Below are positions 8,137 to 17,081 of a stretch of DNA of 53,589 bases, piece after piece. Source of the stretch: Arthrobacter globiformis NBRC 12137. GTDB taxonomy: Bacteria > Actinomycetota > Actinomycetes > Actinomycetales > Micrococcaceae. Every line of letters starts with the position of its first letter. Position 1 is the stretch's first letter. The DNA is taken from contig NZ_BAEG01000111.1 of NCBI RefSeq assembly GCF_000238915.1, positions 1 to 53,589 of the forward strand. Reading direction: 5' to 3'. The position numbers and the translations under genes were made by a program. The notes beneath the pieces are model-generated. The model had not been told where the DNA came from. It worked only from the letters and a program-made list of their open reading frames with translations, and did not search any database.

Positions 8137-8619
8137 CTAGCCCACGCACTTGCGGCTGGCCTTGATCTTCGCAGCTGCGCCGGAAAGGTCAGCCAGGACA
8201 GTGGCCGAGCTGATTTTGTCCGGATCCATCAGGATTTCCGTGGCCGGTTCCCGGCCGTAGGTGGTCAGCGTCCACACGGGGTCGCCCTCCTTGATCACCC
8301 AGTCGACGTCGTTGACGCTCACGCAGCGGTCAGTGGTGGGCCCGGGCACGTTGACCCCGCACCGCAGGACCACCCGGGACGGGTCGCCCCAGGCGGCGGT
8401 GGCCTGGCTGTTCGTCTTCCGCAGCCGGGCGTCGCCAATGGCATCCGGAAGCGCCACCATCATCGGCGCGCAGGCCGGATTGGCGGCGTCGGCGGCGGGG
8501 GCAACGTCGACGGCGGGTGAACAGCCGCCCAGCGCCAGTCCCGTGAGCGCGGCGGCGACTGCCACCCTCAGCCTGCGGACGGGTTTGTGGGCAGGTTTCT
8601 GGGCCGGCGGGTAGTGCAT
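8137..8619 (-). CDS. DUF3515-type lipoprotein
   Basis: The 160-residue product has a basic N terminus, a hydrophobic stretch and a lipobox LALGGC ending at about Cys33, so it is probably a lipid-anchored cell-surface protein. The mature part contains several cysteines (PACAPMM, LRCGV, DRCVSV and a C-terminal KCVG) that may form disulfides. Small DUF3515 proteins are found between ddl and thiL in many actinobacteria, which is the main support for the family call. No function is known to me. It is convergent with ddl and divergent from thiL. Confidence 0.8.
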   Translation of the reverse strand: MHYPPAQKPAHKPVRRLRVAVAAALTGLALGGCSPAVDVAPAADAANPACAPMMVALPDAIGDARLRKTNSQATAAWGDPSRVVLRCGVNVPGPTTDRCVSVNDVDWVIKEGDPVWTLTTYGREPATEILMDPDKISSATVLADLSGAAAKIKASRKCVG

Positions 8620-8739
8620 CCTTCAAGCCTATCGTTCCGCGGGGAGCCGGACGGACCGCAGGGGTGCCCGCACTCCTTGGCTGCCGGGCCCGGAAACGGG
8701 CCAACCGAAAATGTCTGTCCGTGGCGGTAGCGTAGTGGC

Positions 8740-9765
8740 GTGCACCAAACACCATTGACTGTCGCCCAACTGTCCGAAGCGGAGCTTCTGGCCCGGATTT
8801 TCCCGCGCCTGGAACTCAGTGCCCTGCACAGTGCCGCCGTGGTCCTCGGACCGGGTGATGACGCCGCCATCGTTGCGGTTCCGGACGGCAGGACGGTCAT
8901 CAGCATCGACACCCAGGTCCAGGACCAGGATTTCCGGCTGGAGTGGAACAACGGCTACCGGACCACCGGCTACGACGTCGGGTGGAAGGCCGCAGCGCAG
9001 AACCTTAGCGACATCAACGCCATGGGCGCGTCGGCAACCTCAATGGTGGTCAGCCTGACCATGCCCCCGGACACTCCGGTCGGGTGGGCCGAGGACCTGG
9101 CGGACGGTCTCACCGCCGCCATCAGCAAGCTGGGGGCGGGCGCGTGCTCTGTCGCGGGTGGCGACCTTGGTCGCGGCCGCGAGCTGTCCGTCACCGTTGC
9201 AGTCCTCGGCACGCTCGACGGCGGCCAGCCGGTCCTCCGGTCCGGCGCCCAGGAAGGCGACACGCTGGCGATCGCCGGGCGGGCAGGCTGGGCCGCTGCC
9301 GGGCTGGCACTGCTGGAGTCCGGCCATCACGTGAGTTCGCTGCCGCCGGAGCTGCTGTCAATGCTTGAGCTACAGTGCCGGCCGGAGCCGCCCCTGGAGG
9401 CCGGTCCGCTGGCGCGCATGTCCGGCGCCACAGCCATGATGGACATTTCCGACGGCCTGGTGCGGGACGGAACCAGGCTGGCCGTGGCCAGCCACGTTGT
9501 GCTGGACCTCGACCCCGGGCAGCTTGGCCGGCTCGCCGAGCCCCTCCGCCCCGCCGCCACCCTCCTGGGCGCCGACCCGCGCGCCTGGGTGCTCGGCGGC
9601 GGGGAAGACCACGGGCTTCTGGCCACTTTCCCGGCGGGCATGCAGGTGCCGCCCGGGTTTACTGGGATAGGCTCAGTACAGGCCTGCGGCGCCGACAAGG
9701 CGCCCGGCGTGACGATCGCGGGACGGCCCGCTGACTCCGTGGGATGGGATCACTTTGCAGACTAA
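8740..9765 (+). CDS. thiL: Thiamine-monophosphate kinase
   Basis: ThiL phosphorylates thiamine monophosphate to the active diphosphate. The 341-residue product shows the GPGDDAAIV metal and ATP site near residue 40, SIDTQVQDQDF, and the AAQNLSDINAMGA segment typical of the AIR-synthase-like fold. The start is a GTG at 8740 with no strong ribosome site. Its last ten bases overlap the TTG start of the next gene. The thiamine synthesis gene thiC lies separately at 31-33 kb. Confidence 0.93.
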   Translation: MHQTPLTVAQLSEAELLARIFPRLELSALHSAAVVLGPGDDAAIVAVPDGRTVISIDTQVQDQDFRLEWNNGYRTTGYDVGWKAAAQNLSDINAMGASATSMVVSLTMPPDTPVGWAEDLADGLTAAISKLGAGACSVAGGDLGRGRELSVTVAVLGTLDGGQPVLRSGAQEGDTLAIAGRAGWAAAGLALLESGHHVSSLPPELLSMLELQCRPEPPLEAGPLARMSGATAMMDISDGLVRDGTRLAVASHVVLDLDPGQLGRLAEPLRPAATLLGADPRAWVLGGGEDHGLLATFPAGMQVPPGFTGIGSVQACGADKAPGVTIAGRPADSVGWDHFAD

Positions 9766-10846
9766 GGTTGCCGCGAACGCGCAAGCGATGAAGCGGTGGT
9801 TGGGCAAGGCCGAAACCGCACTGGGCAACCACAGCGACCGCCTCAATGCCATCAATATCTTCCCGGTAGCCGACGGCGACACCGGAACCAACCTCTACCT
9901 CACCGTCCGTGCCGCTCACCGGGCGCTGCAGGATGCCGCCCCGGCGGGCGCCGGCCAGCCTCCGGCGGAAGTCGGCCAGGAGGCGCGTCCGGAACCGGCA
10001 GGGCAGCAGGCACAGTTCCGTCAGCAGGCACAGCTCAATGACGTCGGCGCCGTCCTGGCCCGCGCCGGCCAGGCAGCCATGGAAAAGGCCAAGGGGAACT
10101 CCGGCACGCTCTTCTCGGTCTTCCTCTGCGCAGCGGCAGAACCGCTGGCCGGGCATGCCAGGCTCACCTCCTCGCTCCTCGCCGCCGCCCTCAACCGGGC
10201 CCAGATCAGGGCCTGGTCCGCGCTGAGCGACCCCGTGCCGGGCACCATGCTGTCCGTGATGGAGGCAGCGGGCCGGGCCGCGGCCGCCGTCGACGCCGGC
10301 CAGAACGGCAATGACAGCAACCATGCCCTGGGCCTGGTCCTGGATGCGGCCGTCGAGGCCGCCCTCGAGGCCGTGGTCCGCACGGAGGGGCAGCTGAATG
10401 TCCTGCAGGCCGCGCACGTGGTGGACGCCGGCGGCGTGGGAATGCTGCTGATCCTGGATTGCCTCCGTTCGGCGGTGCTCGGCGAGGAGCTCCGCAGTGA
10501 ACTGCTGGACGGCCTGCACGGGTACGACCTCCAGGACCCCCACATCCACACCGACATGCCGGACGACGACGGCGTGGAGGTCATGTGCACCATCAGCCTG
10601 TCCCCGCTGGACGCCGCCACGCTCCGGCAGCGCCTCGATGAACTCGGGGACTCCGTGATCATGAGCCAGGTTGGCCCTACCGCTGACGCCGGGGGCCGGT
10701 ACCGGTGGCGGGTCCACGTGCACGTCCCGGACCCGGCTCCCGCCCTTGCGGTGATCAGGTCGCTGGGCGACCCGGCGGAAGTGTCCGTCAGTGAGCTCGC
10801 CCTGCCCCGGGATCCGTCAGGAGAAGTGAGCGCAGAAGGAAGATGA
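9755..10846 (+). CDS. Short DAK2-domain (DhaL/FakA-like) protein
   Basis: The N-terminal DAK2 domain carries INIFPVADGDTGTNLYLT at about residues 33-50; its aspartates resemble the Mg-ADP site of DhaL and of the fatty acid kinase FakA. A Gln/Pro-rich insertion follows at about residues 65-95. The C-terminal roughly 100 residues resemble the middle domain of FakA-type proteins. At 363 residues it is much shorter than FakA-like proteins of about 550, so the C-terminal DegV-like part seems absent. It begins at a TTG inside the end of thiL and its stop overlaps recG (ATGA). A role in fatty acid activation is only suggested by family. Confidence 0.75.
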   Translation: MQTKVAANAQAMKRWLGKAETALGNHSDRLNAINIFPVADGDTGTNLYLTVRAAHRALQDAAPAGAGQPPAEVGQEARPEPAGQQAQFRQQAQLNDVGAVLARAGQAAMEKAKGNSGTLFSVFLCAAAEPLAGHARLTSSLLAAALNRAQIRAWSALSDPVPGTMLSVMEAAGRAAAAVDAGQNGNDSNHALGLVLDAAVEAALEAVVRTEGQLNVLQAAHVVDAGGVGMLLILDCLRSAVLGEELRSELLDGLHGYDLQDPHIHTDMPDDDGVEVMCTISLSPLDAATLRQRLDELGDSVIMSQVGPTADAGGRYRWRVHVHVPDPAPALAVIRSLGDPAEVSVSELALPRDPSGEVSAEGR

Positions 10847-13062
10847 ACGTCGAACTGGAACTCGGCCTGGAGCGCCGGATCGGCAAGCGCTCCGCGGCCG
10901 TGATCGAGAAACACCTGGGCATCACCACGGTGGGCGGCCTGCTCAACTACTATCCTCGCCGCTACCTCAACCGCGGTGAACTGACGCCCATCAGTGAACT
11001 TCCGTTCGATGAGGACGTCACCCTCATCGCCCGCGTCGTCTCCAACAGCAAGCGGCAGATGCGCGCCCGGAAGGGCTTCATCATCGACGTCGTCATTACC
11101 GACGACGCCGGAACGGGCACGCTGAAAATCAGTTTCTTCAACGGCCACCGCGCCAAAAATGAGCTGCAGCCCGGCCGGCGGGCCATGTTCTCAGGGAAGG
11201 TGACCCGCTATGCCGGTTCGCTGGGACTCACCAACCCGGACTACCAGCTGCTGGACGAGGACCCCGATGTCCCCGGCATGGACCCGGAGAAGCTCGCGGC
11301 CATGCCCATCCCGATTTACCCCGCCACTGCACATCTCACCAGCTGGTCCATCCAGAAAGTCATGACTGCCCTGCTGGAGACCGCGGACCTGGACGCCCTG
11401 CGGGATCCGCTGCCGGCGGCCATTGCGGCCCGCGAGAAATTCCTGCCGCTGCCGAAGGCCTACCGGCTCATTCACGCCCCGGAGACCGCGGCGGACTGGC
11501 GGAAGGCCAGGGACCGGTTCCGTTACCAGGAGGCGCTGGTTCTCCAGTCCGCACTGGCCCGGCGCCGTGCCCAGCTTGCTTCCGAGGAGGCCACAGCCCG
11601 GCGCCCCGTGCCGGAGGGACTCCTCGCAGCCTTCGACCGCCAGCTGCCGTTCACGCTGACCGCGGGCCAGTCCGCCGTCGGCAAGACGCTCGCGGCGGAG
11701 CTGTCGCAGGACGGGCCCATGAACCGGCTGCTGCAGGGCGAGGTCGGCTCCGGCAAAACCATTGTGGCGCTGAGGGCCATGCTCCAGGTGGTGGACGCCG
11801 GGGGACAGGCTGCGCTGCTGGCGCCAACAGAAGTGTTGGCGGCCCAGCACTTCGACTCCATCCGGCGTACGCTCGGACCGCTGGCCCGCGACGGGCTCCT
11901 GGGCGGACTGGGTGAGCATTCGGTGCAGGTCAGCCTGCTCACCGGCTCCATGCCGACCGCCGCGCGTAAGCAGTCACTGCTCGATGCCGCGTCCGGTGCG
12001 GCCGGGATTGTCATCGGCACGCACGCGCTGTTGAGCGACAACGTCACCTTCTTCGATCTGGGCCTCATCGTGGTGGATGAGCAGCACCGCTTCGGCGTGG
12101 AACAGCGCGATGCCCTGCGTGCCAAGGCCAGCAAACCGCCGCACCTGCTGGTCATGACCGCCACGCCGATCCCCAGGACCGTGGCCATGACGGTGTTCGG
12201 CGACCTCGAGACGTCCGTGCTTGACGAACTGCCGGCCGGCCGTGCGCCCATCACCACTCATGTGGTGGGCCTCGCGGAAAATCCCGCCTGGGCGGCACGC
12301 ATCTGGTCCCGTTCCCGTGAGGAGATCGAGGCCGGACACCAAGTCTACGTCGTGTGCCCCAAGATCGGGGCGGACGACGACGGCGACTTCACTCCCGGTG
12401 AAGCGGAACCCGAGCCCGGGGAACTGGAGGGGGACGGAGCGGCACGCGAACTGGCCTCGGTGACCGCCGTCGTCGAGCACCTCAAGGAGGAGCCCGCCCT
12501 GGCGGGAGTGGCGCTGGCACCCCTCCACGGGCGGCAGGACCCGGTGCTGAAATCGGAGACCATGGCTTCTTTTACCGCCAACGAAACAAAGCTTCTCGTC
12601 TCCACTACCGTGATCGAGGTGGGTGTGGACGTGCACAACGCCACCCTGATGGTCATCCTGGACGCGGACCGCTTCGGCATCTCCCAGCTTCACCAGCTCC
12701 GCGGCCGCGTGGGCCGGGGCGGGCTGCCGGGCACATGCCTGCTCGTGACCACCCTCGAACCGGGCCACCCCAGCCGGCGCAGGCTGGATGCCGTGGCGGC
12801 CACCACCGACGGGTTTGAGCTGTCCCAGGAGGACCTGAAGCTGCGCCGCGAGGGCGACATCCTCGGCGCCTCGCAGTCCGGTGGCCGGTCCACCCTGAAG
12901 CTGCTTCGCGTCCTGGAGCACGAGGACATCATTGCCCGAGCCCGGCTGGACGCCCAGAAGATCGTCGCCGCAGACCCGGCGCTGACCGGCTATGCGGCAT
13001 TGGCCGAGGCCATTGACGAGTACCTGAATCCCGAGAAGGAGGCGTTCCTTGAACGCGGCTAG
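10843..13062 (+). CDS. recG: ATP-dependent DNA helicase RecG
   Basis: RecG remodels stalled replication forks and branched DNA. The 739-residue product has an N-terminal wedge (OB-fold) domain followed by superfamily 2 helicase domains. Visible motifs are Walker A GEVGSGKTIVAL, the DEQH box VVDEQHRFGVEQRD, TATPIPRTVAMT, and the motif VI region QLRGRVGRGG. The ATG overlaps the previous stop, so it is translationally coupled to the DAK2 gene. The linker around residues 505-545 is acidic and longer than in many homologues. Confidence 0.96.
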   Translation: MNVELELGLERRIGKRSAAVIEKHLGITTVGGLLNYYPRRYLNRGELTPISELPFDEDVTLIARVVSNSKRQMRARKGFIIDVVITDDAGTGTLKISFFNGHRAKNELQPGRRAMFSGKVTRYAGSLGLTNPDYQLLDEDPDVPGMDPEKLAAMPIPIYPATAHLTSWSIQKVMTALLETADLDALRDPLPAAIAAREKFLPLPKAYRLIHAPETAADWRKARDRFRYQEALVLQSALARRRAQLASEEATARRPVPEGLLAAFDRQLPFTLTAGQSAVGKTLAAELSQDGPMNRLLQGEVGSGKTIVALRAMLQVVDAGGQAALLAPTEVLAAQHFDSIRRTLGPLARDGLLGGLGEHSVQVSLLTGSMPTAARKQSLLDAASGAAGIVIGTHALLSDNVTFFDLGLIVVDEQHRFGVEQRDALRAKASKPPHLLVMTATPIPRTVAMTVFGDLETSVLDELPAGRAPITTHVVGLAENPAWAARIWSRSREEIEAGHQVYVVCPKIGADDDGDFTPGEAEPEPGELEGDGAARELASVTAVVEHLKEEPALAGVALAPLHGRQDPVLKSETMASFTANETKLLVSTTVIEVGVDVHNATLMVILDADRFGISQLHQLRGRVGRGGLPGTCLLVTTLEPGHPSRRRLDAVAATTDGFELSQEDLKLRREGDILGASQSGGRSTLKLLRVLEHEDIIARARLDAQKIVAADPALTGYAALAEAIDEYLNPEKEAFLERG

Positions 13063-13107
13063 CACGAACCCCTTCCCAGCCAAGCCGGCGCCGGAGGGTG
13101 GCGGGGC

Positions 13108-13713
13108 ATGAGCAGGATCGTCGCCGGTGCCGCGGGAGGAACCCCGCTGGCCAACGTTTCGGGGTCCCTGACGCGGCCCACGACGGACCGGGTCAAGGAG
13201 GCGCTGTTTTCCCGGCTCGACGCGTTCAACGTGCTCGGCGGCGCCCGGGTCCTGGACCTGTACGCCGGATCCGGGGCGCTGGGGGTCGAGAGCGCCAGCA
13301 GGGGAGCGGAAGCCGTCGATCTGGTGGAATTCGACGCCAAGGCCAGCGCCGTCTGCCAGCGGAACGCCGACCTCATCAACGGCGTCCTGGGCCGCAAGGC
13401 CGTCACCGTGCACCGCTCCAAGGTGGAGTCCTTCCTCGACCGCGCGGCCGGGGAGGCCAAATGGGACGTTGCCTTCCTGGACCCGCCGTACCCCCTCGAT
13501 GAGCCCGCGCTGGCGTCTGTCCTGGAAAAGCTGGCGCCGCACCTCAACGACGGAGCGGTGGTGGTGGTCGAGCGGTCGTCCCGCGCTGCCGAACCCGGAT
13601 GGCCGGAGGGCCTGGAGCGGTTTGCCGACAAGAAGTACGGCGAGACCCGGCTGTGGTACGCCGAACCCTCCAGTGGCCAGGACGTGGACCTCGCACTGGA
13701 GGCCGAGGACTGA
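13108..13713 (+). CDS. rsmD: 16S rRNA (guanine966-N2)-methyltransferase
   Basis: RsmD methylates G966 of 16S rRNA. The 201-residue product shows RIVAGAAGGTPL at the N terminus, the SAM site VLDLYAGSGALGVESASRG, and the catalytic DPPY motif in FLDPPYPL. It follows recG after 45 bases. In many bacteria rsmD is adjacent to coaD; here two minus-strand genes sit between them. Confidence 0.93.
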   Translation: MSRIVAGAAGGTPLANVSGSLTRPTTDRVKEALFSRLDAFNVLGGARVLDLYAGSGALGVESASRGAEAVDLVEFDAKASAVCQRNADLINGVLGRKAVTVHRSKVESFLDRAAGEAKWDVAFLDPPYPLDEPALASVLEKLAPHLNDGAVVVVERSSRAAEPGWPEGLERFADKKYGETRLWYAEPSSGQDVDLALEAED

Positions 13714-13787
13714 GCCGCCTGGTCCGGCCGGCCGGCCGTGGCCGACAGCCAGCCGCGGCCGACACCCGGGCTAGTCCGGCAGCCCGA

Positions 13788-14573
13788 CTATTCCGATAAC
13801 CGGTCCAGTTCCACGCCGGCCAGGACCTTGGCCGGATGGGGGCCGCGTGCCGTGAGGGCGGCGGTCCATTCCGGCGGCCACGGCTTCCTGGTGCCGGCGA
13901 GGATGATGTTGCCCGGGTACTTTCCCGTGAACATGCCGGCCTCTGCGCAAGCGGCGACGTCGGTCATGGCTATCCGCAGCGCGGCCACCTGGCTCCGGAC
14001 CAGCGTCAGGCCCGGCTCGTCGCCGACATTTACGATCAGCACGCCCCGTTCCGTGAGGAGTGCAGCGGCTTCCTCGTAGAACCCGGTGCAGGCGATGTGC
14101 GCGGGCGCTTCCGGGCCGGAGAAGATGTCCAGGATCACGACGTCGAAACGCAGCTCTGTGGGCAGTTCCGCCAGGGCAGCGCGTGCGTCGCCAATAATGG
14201 TGTGGAGGTCGGTACCGTCCGGCAGCGGCAGGCGATCCAGCACGAAATCGAGCAGCTCCCGCTCCAGCTCCACGGCGTACTGCACGGAGCCGGGACGTGT
14301 CGCCTGGATGTACCGCGCCAGGGTCAGGGCGCCTGCCCCCAGATGAAGGGCACGGATGGGTTCACCCCACGGAGCGGCGAGGTCCACGATGTGCCCGATG
14401 CGGCGCAGGTATTCGTAGAAGATGTCCTCGGGGTCGGCCAGGTCCACGTGGGACTGCTCGGCCCCGCCGATGCTGAGGACGAACCCGCCGTCTGTATAGG
14501 TATCCGGTTCGATGACGGCGTGCTGGCCGGTGGCGCGCAGGAAGCGCGATGCCCGGGAGGCGCCGTCGGCCAT
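13788..14573 (-). CDS. Spermidine-synthase-like methyltransferase-fold protein
   Basis: The 261-residue product has a Rossmann SAM-type fold: HLGAGALTLARYI is motif I, an acidic residue in YAVELERELLDF follows, and VVILDIFSG is a motif-II-like strand. This pattern fits the spermidine synthase-like superfamily rather than classic methyltransferases. I cannot confirm the polyamine catalytic residues, so the substrate is unknown. The aminotransferase gene lies directly upstream on the same strand with a two-base gap, so the pair is probably co-transcribed. Confidence 0.7.
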   Translation of the reverse strand: MADGASRASRFLRATGQHAVIEPDTYTDGGFVLSIGGAEQSHVDLADPEDIFYEYLRRIGHIVDLAAPWGEPIRALHLGAGALTLARYIQATRPGSVQYAVELERELLDFVLDRLPLPDGTDLHTIIGDARAALAELPTELRFDVVILDIFSGPEAPAHIACTGFYEEAAALLTERGVLIVNVGDEPGLTLVRSQVAALRIAMTDVAACAEAGMFTGKYPGNIILAGTRKPWPPEWTAALTARGPHPAKVLAGVELDRLSE

Positions 14574-14575
14574 GG

Positions 14576-15784
14576 TCAGAGCCTGTCCCGGAGGGTCGCC
14601 AGCCGAGCGGCGGCCTCCTCGAGGACTTCGTCGCGCTTGCAGAACGCGAACCGCAGCAGGCTGCGCGTCCGTTCCGCGCCCTCGGGGTGGCAGAACACGG
14701 GCACGGGGATCGCTGCCACGCCCACCAGCCCTGGCAGCCGCCGGGCCAGGTCCACTGAGTCCCGGATGCCCAGCGGCGAGGTGTCCACGTTGACAAAGTA
14801 GGTGCCATCGGGCGTGAACACGTCCAGGCCGGCTGCACGAAGCCCCTCGCTGAGGATGTCGCGCTTTTTACGCAGTGTGGCGGAGATGCCCTCGTAAAAC
14901 TCGTCGGGCAGGGCCAGCGCCGTAGCGATGGCACTCTGGAACGGGGTGCCGGAACTGTACGTGAGGAACTGCTTCACCGTCCGGATCGCCGCTACCAGGT
15001 GCTCCGGGCCACTCAGCCAGCCGACCTTCCAGCCGGTGAAGGAGAAGGTCTTGCCCGCCGAGGAGATGGTGACTGTCCTGTCGGTGGCCCCCGGCAGCGT
15101 GGCCACCGGTATGTGGCGGACGCCGAACGTGAGGTGCTCGTACACCTCGTCGGTGATGATGATCGCGTCATGTTTCCGGGCGAGGTCGACGACGCGCTGA
15201 AGCACCTCGCGCGGGAAGACCGCGCCGGTGGGGTTGTGCGGGTTGTTCAGCAGCACGACTTTGGTGCGGTCGGTGAACGCCGCTTCCAGGGCTGCGGTGT
15301 CAGGAAGGAAACCGGGGGCCAGCAGAGGGGCAGTGACATGCGTGGCGCCGGAGAGCCCGATGATCGCGCCGTAGGAGTCGTAGAACGGCTCGAAGGTCAG
15401 GACCTCATCGCCGGGGCCGACGAACGCCAGCAGGGATGCGGCGATGCCCTCGGTGGCGCCGGTGGTGACGATGATTTCAGTGTCCGGGTCCGGATCCAGT
15501 CCGTAGAACCGGCTCTGGTGGGCGGACACGGCCTTCCGCAGCTGCGGGATCCCCTTGCCGGGAGCGTACTGGTTGGAGCCAGCGGCGATGGCAGCCCGGG
15601 CGGCCGCCTTGATCTCCTCGGGGCCGTCCTCGTCGGGGAAACCCTGTCCCAGGTTGATGGCGCCGGTCTGCATGGCCAGCGTGGTCATCTCCTCGAAGAT
15701 CGTGACGCCCAAAGCGCCGTCACTTGCCAGCAGGTTTGCCCCGGTGGCAGCACGCTGCCAGGGCGCCGGAAGTGTTTGTGTCAT
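14576..15784 (-). CDS. PLP-dependent class I/II aminotransferase
   Basis: The 402-residue product is a fold-type I aminotransferase. Visible are GQGFPDEDGPEEI, NNPHNPTGAVFPRE, the aspartate in TDEVYEHL, and the PLP lysine in SSAGKTFSFTGWKVGW. The sequence is closest in style to the kynurenine/methionine aminotransferase-like group that also includes N-succinyldiaminopimelate aminotransferases; the exact substrate cannot be fixed. The ATG at 15784 (MTQTLPAP) gives the usual length; a longer upstream reading would cross the gap towards coaD. coaD is divergent. Confidence 0.85.
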   Translation of the reverse strand: MTQTLPAPWQRAATGANLLASDGALGVTIFEEMTTLAMQTGAINLGQGFPDEDGPEEIKAAARAAIAAGSNQYAPGKGIPQLRKAVSAHQSRFYGLDPDPDTEIIVTTGATEGIAASLLAFVGPGDEVLTFEPFYDSYGAIIGLSGATHVTAPLLAPGFLPDTAALEAAFTDRTKVVLLNNPHNPTGAVFPREVLQRVVDLARKHDAIIITDEVYEHLTFGVRHIPVATLPGATDRTVTISSAGKTFSFTGWKVGWLSGPEHLVAAIRTVKQFLTYSSGTPFQSAIATALALPDEFYEGISATLRKKRDILSEGLRAAGLDVFTPDGTYFVNVDTSPLGIRDSVDLARRLPGLVGVAAIPVPVFCHPEGAERTRSLLRFAFCKRDEVLEEAAARLATLRDRL

Positions 15785-15875
15785 TGGTTTCCTGCCTGTC
15801 TGTTCAGCCCCTGCCCCGAGGCGGCCGGTGCCCAAGTCATGGTATCCCGGCCCGCCAATACGGTAGGTTCGGAGC

Positions 15876-16352
15876 ATGAGACGCGCCGTATGCCCTGGCT
15901 CCTTCGACCCCATCCACAATGGACACCTCGAGGTCATCGCCAGAGCCGCGAGCCTCTTTGATGAAGTGATCGTCGCCGTGTCCACCAACTATGCCAAGAA
16001 GTACCGCTTTCCTTTGGAGGAGCGGATCGAGATGGCACGGGAGACGCTGGCCTCCCTCCGGGGCATCGTCGTCGAACCCGTCGGGGAGGGGCTGCTGGCG
16101 GAGTATTGCCGGCAGCGCGGCGTGTCCGCCATCGTGAAGGGGCTGCGGTCGTCGTCGGACTTTGACTATGAACTTCCCATGGCGACGATGAACCGTCAGC
16201 TGAGCGGAGTGGAAACCGTGTTTCTCCCGGCGGAGGCGCACTACCTCCACCTGTCATCCACCCTGATCAAGGAAGTGGCAACCCTGGGCGGGAGTGTGTC
16301 CGAGTACGTTCCCAGATCGGTGCTGAAACGGCTTCTTGCGGGCGCGCCTTAG
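15876..16352 (+). CDS. coaD: Phosphopantetheine adenylyltransferase
   Basis: CoaD transfers AMP to 4'-phosphopantetheine, the penultimate step of coenzyme A synthesis. The 158-residue product has the nucleotidylyl-transferase motif PGSFDPIHNGHLEVI at residues 7-21, AIVKGLRSSSDFDYE, and the second signature HLSSTLIKEVA near the C terminus. Length is typical. A promoter-like site at 16434-16463 lies downstream and probably starts the yceD-rpmF unit. Confidence 0.97.
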   Translation: MRRAVCPGSFDPIHNGHLEVIARAASLFDEVIVAVSTNYAKKYRFPLEERIEMARETLASLRGIVVEPVGEGLLAEYCRQRGVSAIVKGLRSSSDFDYELPMATMNRQLSGVETVFLPAEAHYLHLSSTLIKEVATLGGSVSEYVPRSVLKRLLAGAP

Positions 16353-16433
16353 GCCGGCCGGCCCTCCAGGGGGTAGGCTTATCCGGTACGTTTCCGGTGC
16401 ACGCCGGCCGCGTGCCCCGGCGTGGCATCCGGT

Positions 16434-16463
16434 TTGAGTCCGTCAGGGAGTTCAGGCTAAGAT
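16434..16463 (+). promoter_or_regulatory. Candidate housekeeping promoter for yceD-rpmF-rnc
   Basis: TTGAGT (16434-16439) and TAAGAT (16458-16463) are separated by 18 bases, a good match to a primary sigma factor promoter. Initiation around 16470 would give a 5' leader of roughly 27 bases before the proposed yceD start. Confidence 0.55.
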
Positions 16464-16496
16464 GGTACGTCGGTCATATGTTCAACAGGAGTTCTC

Positions 16497-17045
16497 ATTA
16501 AGCGAGATGCAAGTTCGCCCTTGATGTTCGATGTCAAGGACCTCGGACGCAGTCCGGGGAGCATGCGTACACTGACGGAACATGTACCCGCGCCGGGGGA
16601 TCTCGGCGTGGCACTCATTGGCGTTCAGGAAGGCTCGGATATCGAGCTCGACCTGAGGCTTGAGGCCGTACACGAAGGAATTCTGGTATCAGGAACTGCC
16701 TTCACCGAAGTAAAAGGTGAATGCGGCCGATGCCTGGATCCCCTTGCGTATGACCTTGAGGTCAATGTGCAAGAACTTTTCCTCTACGAAGGCGTACTGC
16801 TTTCTGACGGGGAAGACGATGAAGAGCAACGTCGAGTCGAGCACGATCTGATCGATCTTGAGCCGGTGTTGCGGGACGCAGTTGTTACCATGCTGCCGTT
16901 CCAGCCGGTGTGCCGGGAAGACTGCCAGGGCCTGTGTTCCGAATGTGGAGCGCGCCTGGAAGACGAGCCGGGGCACCACCACGAGGTCGTAGATCCTCGC
17001 TGGGCTGCCCTAGCTGATCTGGCTAAGCCTGACCGGCAAAATTGA
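16497..17045 (+). CDS. yceD: DUF177 (YceD) protein, probable ATT start
   Basis: YceD proteins accompany rpmF in most bacteria; a role in 23S rRNA or large-subunit assembly has been proposed. The 182-residue product has two cysteine clusters, GECGRCLDPL and CREDCQGLCSECGARLED, which look like metal sites. The frame has no ATG or GTG before the conserved region MFDVKDLGRSPGSMR. A perfect AGGAG (16487-16491) lies five bases before ATT (16497), which would give [fM]KRDASSPLMFDVKDLG. The alternatives, TTG 16521 and ATG 16524, lack a ribosome site. I therefore set the start at the ATT, with caution. rpmF follows after 36 bases. Confidence 0.82.
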   Translation: MKRDASSPLMFDVKDLGRSPGSMRTLTEHVPAPGDLGVALIGVQEGSDIELDLRLEAVHEGILVSGTAFTEVKGECGRCLDPLAYDLEVNVQELFLYEGVLLSDGEDDEEQRRVEHDLIDLEPVLRDAVVTMLPFQPVCREDCQGLCSECGARLEDEPGHHHEVVDPRWAALADLAKPDRQN

Positions 17046-17081
17046 TTTGTAAGTGTTTTTCTAGAGAGAAATGAGTTAGCC

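Noticed and set aside
7925..8149. Open frame through the tandem repeats
   Set aside because: The repeat period is not a multiple of three and the product is low complexity; there is no sign of selection for coding.
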